Assembly (NCBI GenBank): GCA_001839685.1 | Contig: MLAK01000943.1 | Coordinates: 2,034-44,409 of the forward strand | DNA from: Tritrichomonas foetus | Lineage: Eukaryota > Parabasalia > Tritrichomonadida > Tritrichomonadidae | Direction of reading: 5' to 3' | Length of the DNA: 42,376 nt | Shown: in pieces, positions 9,859 to 19,499 of the stretch | How positions within the stretch are numbered: the stretch's first letter is position 1 | Layout of the letters: the number at the start of each line of letters is the position of its first letter | Translations under genes and position numbers: made by a program | The notes under the pieces: generated by a model | Database searches by the model: none | What the model saw: only the letters and a program-made list of their open reading frames with translations | What the model was told of the DNA's origin: nothing

Positions 9859-10387
9859 ATTTTTTTATTTCCATTTTATCTGACTCCCTTATTTTTGACT
9901 GTATTTTATTTTATTATTAATAAAGCATTTATAATTTAAATATTTTTTTATTTCTCTCCGATAGATAGTTGTATTAGGTAATTGTAATACATATTAAAAA
10001 GAATTGCGTTATTATTAATGAAACAATATGGTGGAATAAAAAAACTTCTTTTGGAAATGTTGTTTGATTGTAAGACCTTTGATACAAGGGCATAAAAAAT
10101 ATGTAAATATTTTAGATTTCAATTGGAGCGACTCATTGTTTTTAAAAATGATTAGAGATGTGTTTCATGAAATTATTCAAATGTGAACATTAATTTTGAT
10201 TAACTCGACATTTCGATGACTAATGAATTAGAAATATAATTACTGAATGTTAGAAAACATCATCTTTTTCTCGAAATATTGTCAACAGATTAATCTTTGA
10301 AAAAACATAGGAAAAGTAGTTAATAAAATTATGGCTGGATATTTTTATGATATATTACAATAAAGTGATAAGTAACTATTAGTTAAA
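9859..10387. other. Spacer between convergent genes
   Basis: AT-rich 529 bp between the 3' ends of the RCC1-repeat gene and the Dzip1-like gene. AATAAA-like runs lie just after the RCC1 stop. I see nothing else in it. Confidence 0.5.
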
Positions 10388-11167
10388 TTATGTCCAACCC
10401 GAAGAAGAAGAAGAATCATAATCAGAAGAATAAGAATCGGATTGATTATTTCTAAAACTCCTTTTTGGTGGACGATTCTTAGCTTTCTTATGCGTCCTAG
10501 ATATACCTAATCTTAGATTTGGGCCCGGACGAACTTCCCCTTCAGAAATGGAATCATTTTGAGGTCTTAGTTTTCGTGCTCTTTCTCTTTGGTTTGCATT
10601 TTGAAGCCTTGCTTTCAAAGAATTTCTTTCAATTTCACAATCAGACAATTTATCACTCAAATTCTCAATAATTAAATCACGAGATTGAATGTCTTTCTTC
10701 AATAACGCAATTTGGGCCTCATAATTATGAATTAGTGTTGTATCAGGTGATGGTGATGTTGTTGCCATTTTTTGTTGGTTGGAATGCTGTTGTGATTGAA
10801 TTTGCGTCATTAATGAATTTACAACGCCAATAAAATATTCAACAGCCATCTGAAGAATAAGAAAGGCATGAAGTGCCCCCCTTGATCCAAATTCTGTTGC
10901 ATCTTCTTGCGTGATGTTTGCGAAGGCGATCGGATAAAGAAGCTGTTGAATTGAGAGGATATCTCCGGTCTTTGCGATTTGTGTGACATCTACATTTTCC
11001 AACGATTCGAAATTCAAACGAGCGACCCTTTGCGAAAATAGAAATGGCTGAACGAAATTAGTCGGGGCATATTGAGGTGGCTGCTGTGAATACACATTGG
11101 GATCAGCAGAAACTGGATCTGGAGCAAAATAATATTGCGGCCTTGGAGGAGAAAAGAAAGAACTCAT
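10388..11167 (-). CDS. Dzip1-like protein (N-terminal domain plus coiled coil)
   Basis: A 259-residue protein. After a proline/tyrosine/glutamine-rich leader, residues about 38-128 match the Dzip1/Iguana N-terminal domain: PFLFSQRVARLNFESLENVDVTQIA parallels the PFxFRxRxxRxDWxxIxxLDVDRI pattern, and LILQMAVEYFIGVVNSLM parallels FRLAQLxIEYLLHxQ. A coiled coil follows at about 147-199, then a basic segment and a serine/aspartate-rich tail. In animals Dzip1 acts at the basal body and ciliary transition zone, which would fit a flagellated protist. The C2H2 zinc finger that follows the domain in animal Dzip1 is absent and the protein is much shorter. The gene is divergent from XRN1, with 418 bp between the start codons. 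The assignment rests on pattern matching alone. Confidence 0.65.
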   Translation of the reverse strand: MSSFFSPPRPQYYFAPDPVSADPNVYSQQPPQYAPTNFVQPFLFSQRVARLNFESLENVDVTQIAKTGDILSIQQLLYPIAFANITQEDATEFGSRGALHAFLILQMAVEYFIGVVNSLMTQIQSQQHSNQQKMATTSPSPDTTLIHNYEAQIALLKKDIQSRDLIIENLSDKLSDCEIERNSLKARLQNANQRERARKLRPQNDSISEGEVRPGPNLRLGISRTHKKAKNRPPKRSFRNNQSDSYSSDYDSSSSSGWT

Positions 11168-11585
11168 CGCCTGTTAACGTACAATTTTAATTTCAATGCA
11201 AACTTTTTGAGTCGTTATTGATTTCTGATGGTATTTGGTCGATACTGTTTTTTGTTGTGAAAGTGTTTCTAAAAGTTTACGTAATAATTTCTTGGTTTTG
11301 ATTAAAATTATCAATGTTTTACAGCATAAAGAAAGAATTTAAATCATGATAATCAAAAGCATTTGATGTTGCCTTTGGAGAACTGAATGGAAGATGTTTT
11401 TTGTTGTCATAGTTTTTCGACAATTTTTTCAAAACTTTCACTCAAATTTCCAAATTTTTCTGAAATTCGAATGCTGCCGCTATTTCAAAAAATTGACTGA
11501 GATGGATAATTACTTTCAAATTTGGTCATGATGATCTTTTTTCTCACAAAAATATGCATCACTTTTTTATCATTCTGATTCCAAA
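11168..11585. promoter_or_regulatory. Shared upstream region of the Dzip1-like and XRN1 genes
   Basis: A 418-bp divergent intergenic region. An Inr-like TCACTT lies at 11559-11564 on the plus strand, 22-27 bp before the XRN1 ATG. No clear Inr was found for the Dzip1-like gene. Confidence 0.4.
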
Positions 11586-14500
11586 ATGGGAGTTCCTGGA
11601 TTTTTCCGATGGCTTGTAAATCGATATCCTCTTATCCGACGATCAATGCATGATCCATCTCGCCCGAAATTCAACAATTTATATGTCGATATGAACGGAA
11701 TCTTCTATAAAGCGGCTGAAGTGACTCACCCAAAGCAAAACAACATGCCTCCTGAGTTCGCCTCCGAAATGCTTCGATATCTCGATATGCTTGTCCAAAT
11801 TTGTCGCCCTACAGACGTCTTATTTATCGCGGTTGATGGTTGCGCACCTTACGCCAAAAATATCCAACAAAGAAGTCGCAGATTTAGATCAGCTCATGAC
11901 TTGCAACCAGGTTCATTTGACAGATGCAATTTTACTCCAGGCACAGTTTTCATGAATGATATTAATAATTGCCTACTTGACTTCATCAAAGAGAAGAAAG
12001 CAACAGATTCTGCCTGGATGACTCCAAAAGTCATTTACACATCATCTTTCGCTCCAGGAGAAGGGGAACACAAAATATTGGATTATATCAGGTCCGAACG
12101 AAGTTCCTCAAATTGGAAAAAAAATCAGACACATGTTTTGTATTCAACTGATGCAGATCTTATTTTCTTAAGTTTACAAACACATGAACCATATTTCACT
12201 CTTTTAAGAGAAGCCGACGCTTCAGTTTATCAGCGTCCACATGAAAAGTTTGAATCATCAGGAACAAAAATGAAATGGTCACATGATGCATTTGAATTAC
12301 TCCATATTTCACTTGTTCGTGAATATATGGCAAAAGATTATCAAGTTGATGGTGATGAACTGGAAAAAACAATTGATGACTTTGTTGCTTTATCATTTTT
12401 AATTGGAAATGATTTCATTCCTGAATTCTTTGATATTGCCATCCAAAAAGGCAATTTTAACACAATTGTTGAATGCTACAAAGAAACTATCAATGAAACT
12501 AAGCAACATTTGGTAATTGAAGGTGCTTTTAACAAAAGCTTTTTGAAAGAACTTTTACTTAAAATTGTTGATGTTTTTAGAATAGAATATAACCAAAAAC
12601 ATGCCAATTTTCCTTATGAAGAATATCTTCGTCAATACATTTTATCTAAATATCCTGAGCATGAATCAGATTTAGATGTTCTAATTAAAGATATGGCATT
12701 CAAAATTCTTGATGCTTTCAATTGGGTACTTAAATATTATAATTCTGGTTGTCCAAGTTGGATCTGGTGCTATAAATATCACTATTCGCCACCATTATGC
12801 TTAGTTATTCCATATATTGATGACTATGAGTGTAATTTCGAAGTAGGTGAGCCAAATCCTCCATTTTTACAACAATTATTGGTTTTACCACCACAATCAT
12901 TCAAACTTTTACCTGATGCACTTCAACCTTTAATGTTTCCACCTTCTTCAATATCTTCATTTTATCCAAATGATTTCGAAATTGATTTAAATGGTAAAAG
13001 AAGTGACTATCAAGCAATTGTTCTTATTCCTATAATTAATTATAAAATTGTACGTGAAGAATATGAAAAAGTTTTGGATAGTATTTCATCAAGTGATCTA
13101 GAACGAAATAAAATAATGAAACCTTTATTGTTTGAAAATGATCCACTGAATCCAACTGAGTTGGAAATTAAAACATGTATTTTAAAAAGCATAAACTTGT
13201 CAACTGAAAAACCACCATGTACTCCATCATTTGCAACAATTAAATCATGCTTGTTTAAAGAGGAACTCGTCCCTGTTTTACAATTTGAATATCCTTCGAA
13301 GTTTGAATCAATTGTTGTCACACCAAACAATAATGACAATAGAATAATAACCTTTGAAAACGCCAAAAAGTTAATTGATAAACCAATTTTATTTGATTGG
13401 CCTTATTTAAAACAAGGTATTGTTGTAAGTGTAAGTGATGGCGAAAAAATCGAAAAAAGTAAAAATATGTTGATTGGAATCCCTGAACCGTCCACTTTTC
13501 AACAAATTAAAAGCTTTTTATTGAACAGACTTGCAATTGATATTGGAAAATTATCAATCTCACTTCAAGTGGTTCCACTCATGCCTGTTAATATTGATGA
13601 ATCAGAATATATGAATACAGGTGAAGTTGTCACTGTTCCATACCAACTTACTCTTCCTGTAGAAGAAACAAATACAATGGAAAGATTTAAGCCTGCACCA
13701 TCAACTCCACCAATTGTGAATTCATTTGTTCTTTTCATACGTGGACCATATGAAGGAGCTATTGGAAAAGTTCTTGAAGTGAAAAATCCATTGTTATTCA
13801 AAGTTGCTATGATTAAGAAGTCGGTGCCAAAAATTGAAAAAATTCTGAGTGAAGATTCAAATGGTTGGATATCTGATGCAGATCTAGCAAAAATGCTTAA
13901 AATGCCATTTAAAGTCATTCGCCAAATCCTTTCTTCAGTCATTGTGAAGCCAAATAATGTAAATATTGCGTTCACACTTTTCTCAAAGAAGAAAGATTTT
14001 GTTGTTGATGGCTGTTGTAAAGTTACAGAAAATGGAAAAGTTTTTCACATTCAAAAATCACTTGTTCCACTCATCCAAACATATATTAAAATGACTGGTA
14101 ATTTATGCGATATTCTTCTACATGAATCCACTCCAAATTCTACCAATTCATCTTCCACAAATAATAATAATTCTAACACAACTTCTAGTTTTCATAATGA
14201 TAATGGTAATGGTAAGACAAGAGGTGGTCGTGGTGGCGGTCGTGGTGGCGGTCGTGGTGGAAGGAATCAAGAAAAGCGAACAGAAAAAAGAGATCCTTTT
14301 GCTGGAAAAGGAAGAACAATTGCTTCTTCTGAACCAACAACTACTTCAGCTCCCATCGACAATGCTACAACAACTCCAACACATTTAGTTCCATCACCTG
14401 ATCAATCACAATCGCAGTCATCAGCTCAACAACTGATACAAGCTGAACAACAAGTATCGAAACAACAGGTTGAAAATTCAGTTAATCCAGCAATGCCTTC

Positions 14501-15038
14501 TGTTGAACCACTTCCAGTCGTTGAACGCCCAGCAAAACAAAGCAATAACGGATTCATGAAACTATCACTTGAAACAATTTTCCCTGGATCTAAAGCACAT
14601 CAACAAACAAAGTTACAAGAACTAACTAATTGGTTATATGAAAATTCACCAGCAGCACATCATCCAATGGTTCCTGCATCCAAAAATACTCTATCATTAG
14701 AAACAGTAAAGAAGATTGAAAAAGTTTTTCTTACATTCAAACCTACAGTTGTTGAAAAGGAAATTGACAATGTAAATTCATCAATTGTCACTTGGCCAAC
14801 TAAACATGATCATGTAACCTCGACGCTTTTACCAGGTGCAGGAATGCGTGTTGTTTCTGTTGCTCGTTCAGGCTCAGCACCTTTTGGTGAATATGGAACG
14901 GTTATATCATCAAATCCTGACGATAGGTCAGTTACTGTACTTTTTGATAAGGAGCTGAAATGTGGAACAAGATTAGAAGGCATGCTCCAAACCAATAGTG
15001 GACTTACTGTAATGTGTAATGATTTACTTATCTTGTAA
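11586..15038 (+). CDS. 5'-3' exoribonuclease (XRN1-like)
   Basis: A 1150-residue XRN family exonuclease that degrades decapped, 5'-monophosphate mRNA processively from the 5' end in the cytoplasm. The N-terminus MGVPGFFRWLVNRYP is diagnostic. The Mg-binding acidic residues are all visible: D35 (YVDMNG), D84 (AVDGCAPYAK), E159 and E161 (APGEGEHK), D189 and D191 (STDADLIF) and D276 (LIGNDFIPEF). Two conserved regions span about 1-245 and 255-600. Behind them come KOW/SH3-like segments typical of XRN1 (about 700-760 and 1080-1150). In between lies a low-complexity part with an RGG box (RGGRGGGRGGGRGGR, about 879-893) and Ser/Asn/Gln-rich sequence that probably binds RNA or partners. No bipartite nuclear signal is obvious, which favours XRN1 over nuclear XRN2/Rat1. 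Confidence 0.95.
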   Translation: MGVPGFFRWLVNRYPLIRRSMHDPSRPKFNNLYVDMNGIFYKAAEVTHPKQNNMPPEFASEMLRYLDMLVQICRPTDVLFIAVDGCAPYAKNIQQRSRRFRSAHDLQPGSFDRCNFTPGTVFMNDINNCLLDFIKEKKATDSAWMTPKVIYTSSFAPGEGEHKILDYIRSERSSSNWKKNQTHVLYSTDADLIFLSLQTHEPYFTLLREADASVYQRPHEKFESSGTKMKWSHDAFELLHISLVREYMAKDYQVDGDELEKTIDDFVALSFLIGNDFIPEFFDIAIQKGNFNTIVECYKETINETKQHLVIEGAFNKSFLKELLLKIVDVFRIEYNQKHANFPYEEYLRQYILSKYPEHESDLDVLIKDMAFKILDAFNWVLKYYNSGCPSWIWCYKYHYSPPLCLVIPYIDDYECNFEVGEPNPPFLQQLLVLPPQSFKLLPDALQPLMFPPSSISSFYPNDFEIDLNGKRSDYQAIVLIPIINYKIVREEYEKVLDSISSSDLERNKIMKPLLFENDPLNPTELEIKTCILKSINLSTEKPPCTPSFATIKSCLFKEELVPVLQFEYPSKFESIVVTPNNNDNRIITFENAKKLIDKPILFDWPYLKQGIVVSVSDGEKIEKSKNMLIGIPEPSTFQQIKSFLLNRLAIDIGKLSISLQVVPLMPVNIDESEYMNTGEVVTVPYQLTLPVEETNTMERFKPAPSTPPIVNSFVLFIRGPYEGAIGKVLEVKNPLLFKVAMIKKSVPKIEKILSEDSNGWISDADLAKMLKMPFKVIRQILSSVIVKPNNVNIAFTLFSKKKDFVVDGCCKVTENGKVFHIQKSLVPLIQTYIKMTGNLCDILLHESTPNSTNSSSTNNNNSNTTSSFHNDNGNGKTRGGRGGGRGGGRGGRNQEKRTEKRDPFAGKGRTIASSEPTTTSAPIDNATTTPTHLVPSPDQSQSQSSAQQLIQAEQQVSKQQVENSVNPAMPSVEPLPVVERPAKQSNNGFMKLSLETIFPGSKAHQQTKLQELTNWLYENSPAAHHPMVPASKNTLSLETVKKIEKVFLTFKPTVVEKEIDNVNSSIVTWPTKHDHVTSTLLPGAGMRVVSVARSGSAPFGEYGTVISSNPDDRSVTVLFDKELKCGTRLEGMLQTNSGLTVMCNDLLIL

Positions 15039-15533
15039 TATTGACTTATATTTTATAAAATATATTTCATAATTAATTTTTTAATATTTACCAATTGAAG
15101 GGAAATATTTCCACGATAATCTTAATTGTATCAAAATAGAATCTATTATCTTTTAAACATATCAAAGGAAATAAACTTTTTGTTCAATGATATCAAATCG
15201 TTTTCGATTCTCGAAAGAAGAAGGAAATGATCACTTCATTTTTTAAGTAATTGATCTGTTGTTTAAGCAATAAATGTCAATAAAAAGGTAAGACTTAAAA
15301 TGAAGCTATGAAAGGGACATCACGTAATTTCCTCAAAGAATCGGAGCGCATTTGACTTTATTTTTGCACAAATAAATTAAATGTTTATATGAACTGTCCT
15401 ATTGAATATATGACTATTTATGTACTGAAAATATTGAAGGAATCATTCAACTTTCAGTGAAAATTAATATGTGAGAAATTTTTCAAATAATACTTATTCA
15501 AATTTTCAATGCATTGAAATAAAGTTGTGCAAA
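15039..15533. other. AT-rich spacer
   Basis: 495 bp between XRN1 and the small membrane-protein gene, both on the plus strand. It should hold the XRN1 3' end and the next promoter. I see no gene or clear structure. Confidence 0.5.
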
Positions 15534-15845
15534 ATGGATTTCCGCCAAATCCCAGATCGAGTAAAAGAAGTCTACAATCAAATCCCAGAAAACGAAAGAC
15601 AAAATCTCGTAAAAGCTGTTCAAGACGTTGCTGAGCAGATGGATGTTTATGCATTGACGACGAAGCAGCTCGCCCTTTACATTGCCGCTTGCCTGGCGAT
15701 CGGAATTGTTCTTGCCCTGCTCATCATTGGCTGCATTTTCTGCTTCAAATCTGGAAATAATTCTGATTTATCTGAGAAAGAAGAAAAAAGGTCGAAAAAG
15801 GCCAAAAAGGTGGACATCACTCGGCCAACGTCTTTGTACGATTGA
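15534..15845 (+). CDS. Small single-pass membrane protein
   Basis: A 103-residue protein that I do not recognise. Residues 1-45 are hydrophilic and amphipathic (MDFRQIPDRVKEVYNQIPEN and on). A strong membrane helix spans about 46-71 (LALYIAACLAIGIVLALLII and on), ending in a Cys-Phe-rich edge that could be acylated. The last 30 residues are lysine-rich (KEEKRSKKAKK), so by the positive-inside rule the C-terminus faces the cytosol. There is no signal peptide. I start at the ATG at 15534; the frame further upstream opens only with GTG. GC content and codon use are higher than in the surrounding spacer, which supports a real gene. Confidence 0.65.
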   Translation: MDFRQIPDRVKEVYNQIPENERQNLVKAVQDVAEQMDVYALTTKQLALYIAACLAIGIVLALLIIGCIFCFKSGNNSDLSEKEEKRSKKAKKVDITRPTSLYD

Positions 15846-16282
15846 ATTCACTTGTTTTGTATGAATGGAATTTCACAAAATCCCACTTTTGTCGTATTAA
15901 AAAAATTATTTTGCGCCTCGAAATTTTGCATTTTATCCGTTGATTTCATTTCACTTTTTCACTCTTAATGAAATGTGCTTTATGAATGAAGAAAAGCCAA
16001 TTTCGCAAAATTGAAGAAATAATCAATTGAATGAAGTATTTTACGAATTGGATTGAGATTCCAAGATACATTTCTTGTATGGGCACAATACAATCATGAT
16101 ACAAAGATATTTAAATGAAAACTAATTTAATTTAAATGAGAAACAGCTAAACTTGATCGTAAGTTTTGCAGACTTGGTCGTAGTGAGGGGGAATACTTAC
16201 TTATGGAATCATTCTCGAATTTTTTTGACATGACTTTTTTCCCGATGAGATTTTCTTTTACACAAAAATGTGATGTGACTTT
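15846..16282. other. Spacer before the GC-rich structured segment
   Basis: AT-rich sequence. At about 16170-16185 it contains TGGTCGTAGTGAG, which loosely recalls a Pol III A-box, and at about 16195 GGAATACTTACTTATGG, which loosely recalls the U1 snRNA 5' end. Neither is convincing alone. They matter only because of the structured segment that follows. Confidence 0.3.
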
Positions 16283-16400
16283 TTGGGCCCCTTCGACTCA
16301 TTCGGCGGTTGGAGGAGGCACTGGTGCATGACCAAGGCTCCATCTTGCTGTGATCCCTCCGCTGTGTTCACTCCTCCAAGTCGAAGTGATCCACAGAACT
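16283..16400. ncRNA. Candidate structured non-coding RNA
   Basis: A sharply GC-richer island in AT-rich spacer, with no protein-coding frame. An 8-bp perfect outer stem pairs CTTCGACT (16291-16298) with its complement AGTCGAAG (16379-16386). Inside it TTGGAGGAG (near 16310) pairs perfectly over 9 bp with CTCCTCCAA (near 16372), and a hairpin TGGT-GCATG-ACCA lies near 16323. The nesting of perfect helices suggests a folded RNA. CTTCGACTC resembles a Pol III B-box. T-runs that could terminate transcription exist on both sides (TTTTT at 16441 on plus; the complement of AAAAA at 16264 for minus), so the strand is undecided. I could not match it to SRP, RNase P/MRP, U-snRNA or U3. Confidence 0.45.
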
Positions 16401-16704
16401 AGCAAAGTTCATATCACATTAACCCAATATGTATTTCCCATTTTTGACCTTTATTTCACCTTCGATTAATGTCTTTCTTCGTCTCATAGAAAAGAAATCT
16501 TCCACCCAAATATTTTGCGTGAATTAACATCTTTTTTGTATATTTAACTGTTCAGTTATGAATAACAACAAGTGCATAAGCGAAAAACGGTTTTTTAAAA
16601 GTGAAAATGGGGAAAATGCAAATTTCGTATAAAAATAATTTTATTACAAATAACAAGAGCTTTCTAATTCAACCAGCAAAAGCTAATAGCTTCACGGGAA
16701 CGCA
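16401..16704. other. Spacer after the structured segment
   Basis: AT-rich 300 bp leading to the 3' end of the coiled-coil gene on the minus strand. I see nothing further in it. Confidence 0.45.
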
Positions 16705-17121
16705 TTATTGCTTCAATGATGTTAAAAGTGCCTCAGCTCTCCCAATATGAGATGATAATATGTTAATTAGCGCGTTTACTTTCTCAATGATTGGAGCAAC
16801 CGTGCGTTTCGTCTTTCCTTTAACGCTTTGGAGAGTTTCTTTGATCTCCAACGATTCGTTTTTCAAAGATTGTAATTCTCGAATTAAAGTGCGAAGTTCA
16901 TAATTTCTTTGTATATATGAATCCTTTCGTGATTTTCTATTTGGCGATGATGTTGGTGAATATTCCTCGTCTTCGACAGTAAAATCTGGCATTTCTTGCA
17001 TCTTTGCGAGAGCTGAATGAAAATCGTGATAAAGTGATTGAAGCTCTTTCTTTCTTTTGGTAAAAGAAAAATCGTTCGCTCCTACACCAACTTCTTCTTC
17101 TTCTTCGGTATCATCATACAT
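16705..17121 (-). CDS. Small acidic coiled-coil protein
   Basis: A 138-residue hypothetical protein. It begins with a very acidic stretch (MYDDTEEEEEVGVG), has a helical segment at about 22-45, a serine/proline/basic linker (SPTSSPNRKSRKDS, about 56-69) with possible phosphorylation sites, and a predicted coiled coil at about 72-105 followed by another helix to the end. There is no signal peptide or membrane segment. I recognise no family; it could be a small scaffold or a subunit of a coiled-coil complex. The frame is intact from an ATG. Confidence 0.6.
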   Translation of the reverse strand: MYDDTEEEEEVGVGANDFSFTKRKKELQSLYHDFHSALAKMQEMPDFTVEDEEYSPTSSPNRKSRKDSYIQRNYELRTLIRELQSLKNESLEIKETLQSVKGKTKRTVAPIIEKVNALINILSSHIGRAEALLTSLKQ

Positions 17122-17515
17122 GTATGGTGTTGATGTGACCGTTTAAAATTATTTTTTCATCTCAATTTCATTCATTTTTCACCTTAATTGTTCAATTAGA
17201 AGCTCCTGAAAAGGATAGTCAATAATTAATGAGTCATTATGTGACAATGAGTATTAAAGCAATTGGTCTAGACCATCCGCAACACTTTCTATGAAAATGA
17301 AGTGATAGTGAAGTGTTTCTCTGGTATTTCAACTTGATGGAGAATTTCAAGAAATTCCATTCAATGAGTATTCAATTTCACCTCACAAGATGAAATTTAG
17401 CTTCATTGTCGTTCTGATTTAATTGATTGAGTGAGAAATTGTAAGGAAAAAAAGTCAAATATTTATAGCCTCATTTTTTACAAAACAAATACAATAATAT
17501 AAATACAAAAAGGAT
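17122..17515. other. Spacer
   Basis: 394 bp between two minus-strand genes. It contains several TCATTT/TCATTA-like words, as expected by chance in AT-rich DNA. No gene seen. Confidence 0.45.
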
Positions 17516-18793
17516 TCAACGGGTGATTTTCTTTTCCGTGAATATACTGTAAATCATAAGTCCGAATATACAAATTAATTCACTAGCAGATGTGAAAATC
17601 AGAAACTGAATAAATGGTGAAAACAAAATTGAAGGTTCTGAATCAAGGAAATTAGTTTGGTTTATTTCTTCAAGAACTTCCTGAAAGTGAACAGCTTTCT
17701 TTTTTGAGTGTACTAAAGTTTCATGAATAGTGTTTTTGAAAATATTTATTAAAGCTTCAGTCTGGTTAAATGTCTGTGAGATTGTCAAATTCATTTCTTT
17801 TGTTCTTTGTGCGAGTTTCGTTTTTCGTTTGGCCCATTTTTGGGAAAAGTTGTTGAAATTCGATAAAACCAATTCATTTAAACTTTTATATGTGGCTAAA
17901 CTTTCAGCAACTTCAATGCAATTAGAAATTGTATCGAAAACGTTTTTTGATTCAGTATTTATAAAGTAAGTGACATTTCCTTCAAGTCGTTGACATATTT
18001 CAGAATCAAGAGAAATTTGTTTAAACTGAGCACTTCGAAGATTTGCTTTCTTTCGAGCAAAAGGATAGTTTCTTTTCTCGTCAAGTGTTGATAAACTTCT
18101 CAACAAATTAAATTTTGCTTCAAATTCATCATTCTCGCCGGCTTTTTGGAAAACAATATTCTTCAAAGTAATGCTTGTTGTGTATTCATCATTTAGTGCA
18201 GTAATTCCTAAATAATTTCCTTCAATGACATCTTTGATTTCTTGTGTCGTCAATTTTAGATTTTCTTCTTCATTCAAGACATAAAAACTCACATTTTTAT
18301 CAAAAAATTCAAGTTTGAAACAAAATTCGGTGGTTGTATCACTCAAATTGAAATGCCCGATTGGATTTGGTAAAGTGTCAGCTAAATGATCAATGTGGTC
18401 ATCTTCGGACTGAATCATGTGAATATCCAAAAAATAGCCACTAGTCATCTGATAAATGAATCCGATAACTGCCACACCAGCAAAAGAAGCTGGGCCGCCA
18501 AAATATGGCCCCAAAACGGACATTTCATCAATATACCAAATGGTAAATCCGCCATAGCGATCTGGATGATTAATTGAAATATTGAACTGTGCAGACCAAT
18601 TAGTTTTCGGTAAAATTGCGTCGGTCCAGATTGAGCCTGCTGTTGATTGAACTTTTGGAACCAAATAAATATTTTCCTCGCTTGAATAAGTATCGCCGAA
18701 AATATGCCATCGTCCGATTGAGTTATCCCATTCTTTGACAAAAGGAGGGGAAAGATCAAGCGCGAATAATAAAATCGAGATAAAATGGAACAT
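17516..18793 (-). CDS. L-type (legume-like) lectin-like membrane protein
   Basis: A 425-residue type I membrane protein. Residues 1-15 (MFHFISILLFALDLS) form a signal peptide. Residues about 18-215 look like the leguminous-type lectin fold of the ERGIC-53/VIP36 cargo receptors, with WSAQFNISINHPDRYGGFTIWYI and GPYFGGPASFAGVAVIGF at the positions of the conserved beta strands. A helical lumenal segment follows (about 290-385), then a C-terminal membrane helix (about 392-415) and a short cytosolic tail ending EKKITR. These receptors carry glycoproteins between ER and Golgi. The tail has two lysines but not at the exact -3/-4 positions of a KKXX retrieval signal. The usual Asp of the 'FLDTY' strand, part of the calcium/sugar site, is replaced (AVIGFIY), so sugar binding may be altered or lost. 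Confidence 0.72.
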   Translation of the reverse strand: MFHFISILLFALDLSPPFVKEWDNSIGRWHIFGDTYSSEENIYLVPKVQSTAGSIWTDAILPKTNWSAQFNISINHPDRYGGFTIWYIDEMSVLGPYFGGPASFAGVAVIGFIYQMTSGYFLDIHMIQSEDDHIDHLADTLPNPIGHFNLSDTTTEFCFKLEFFDKNVSFYVLNEEENLKLTTQEIKDVIEGNYLGITALNDEYTTSITLKNIVFQKAGENDEFEAKFNLLRSLSTLDEKRNYPFARKKANLRSAQFKQISLDSEICQRLEGNVTYFINTESKNVFDTISNCIEVAESLATYKSLNELVLSNFNNFSQKWAKRKTKLAQRTKEMNLTISQTFNQTEALINIFKNTIHETLVHSKKKAVHFQEVLEEINQTNFLDSEPSILFSPFIQFLIFTSASELICIFGLMIYSIFTEKKITR

Positions 18794-19499
18794 TATTGAA
18801 TTCGATTAAAATGTCATTTCTACAAAAATACAAAAAGTTGGTATGACTAGTGAAATTGAATAGCTTCACAGAATTTTGATTAGAAACCGCAATATTTTGA
18901 TGTCATTGATTCATTTTTTCATTTCATATTAATATCATATAGATGGCACCCCGAAGGGTGTTGAATACCTCTGAAACAATGAGTCATTTTTCCGCACAGT
19001 ATTTCATTTTTTAAAAATGTTGTCAAAAAAGTTATTCATAACAGAAAGCTAAACGAGTTCTTTATTTCTAAATTCTTTTAAATCCAAAGAAATTCTGCAA
19101 ACCTAATGATAATGAATTTAACTCAACATAATATATATTTTCTTCTTTATTCAATGTAGAATTTCTAATCACAAACAAACAAGCAAATAATGATAATAAA
19201 AAACATGAACAAAAAAAGCAGCTTTCGAAAGTATGCACTTCATTTAAGAAATGCCTAATGTAGCAGTAAGTGAACATACACCATTATAGAAAGTAAATTC
19301 TGTACTCGTTTCTGATTGATTATGTTAACTATGAATTTCGACATCTGTTGGTGAAGGATAAACAGCGATGAATCCAAAGGTCATTGGACTCTTGCAAAGA
19401 TAAAATTATATAAGATAAATAAATTAACAAAAGTCAGCAAGTTCTTCGAAATATAGTGAATTTTATATAAAATCTCTATTATACACTTTGCCCCATCAC
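18794..19499. other. Spacer with a small stable hairpin
   Basis: 706 bp between the lectin-like gene and the kinase gene. At about 18945-18961, GCACCCCGAAGGGTGT folds into a GC-rich hairpin with a CGAA loop. A 69-residue open frame on the minus strand (19068-19277) is hydrophobic and low in complexity and is not called. AT-rich otherwise. Confidence 0.45.

Noticed and set aside
14122..14388. 88-residue frame inside XRN1
   Set aside because: A shadow of the low-complexity RGG and Gln/Ser-rich part of XRN1 in another frame.
16150..16420. U3 snoRNA or U1 snRNA reading of the plus strand
   Set aside because: GGAATACTTACTTATGG and GGAATCATTC recall U1 5' end or U3 box A, but box A is too divergent, no box D follows, and U1 stem-loops are not evident.
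19068..19277. 69-residue hydrophobic frame on the minus strand
   Set aside because: Low complexity, no domain, AT-rich spacer composition; not distinguishable from chance.
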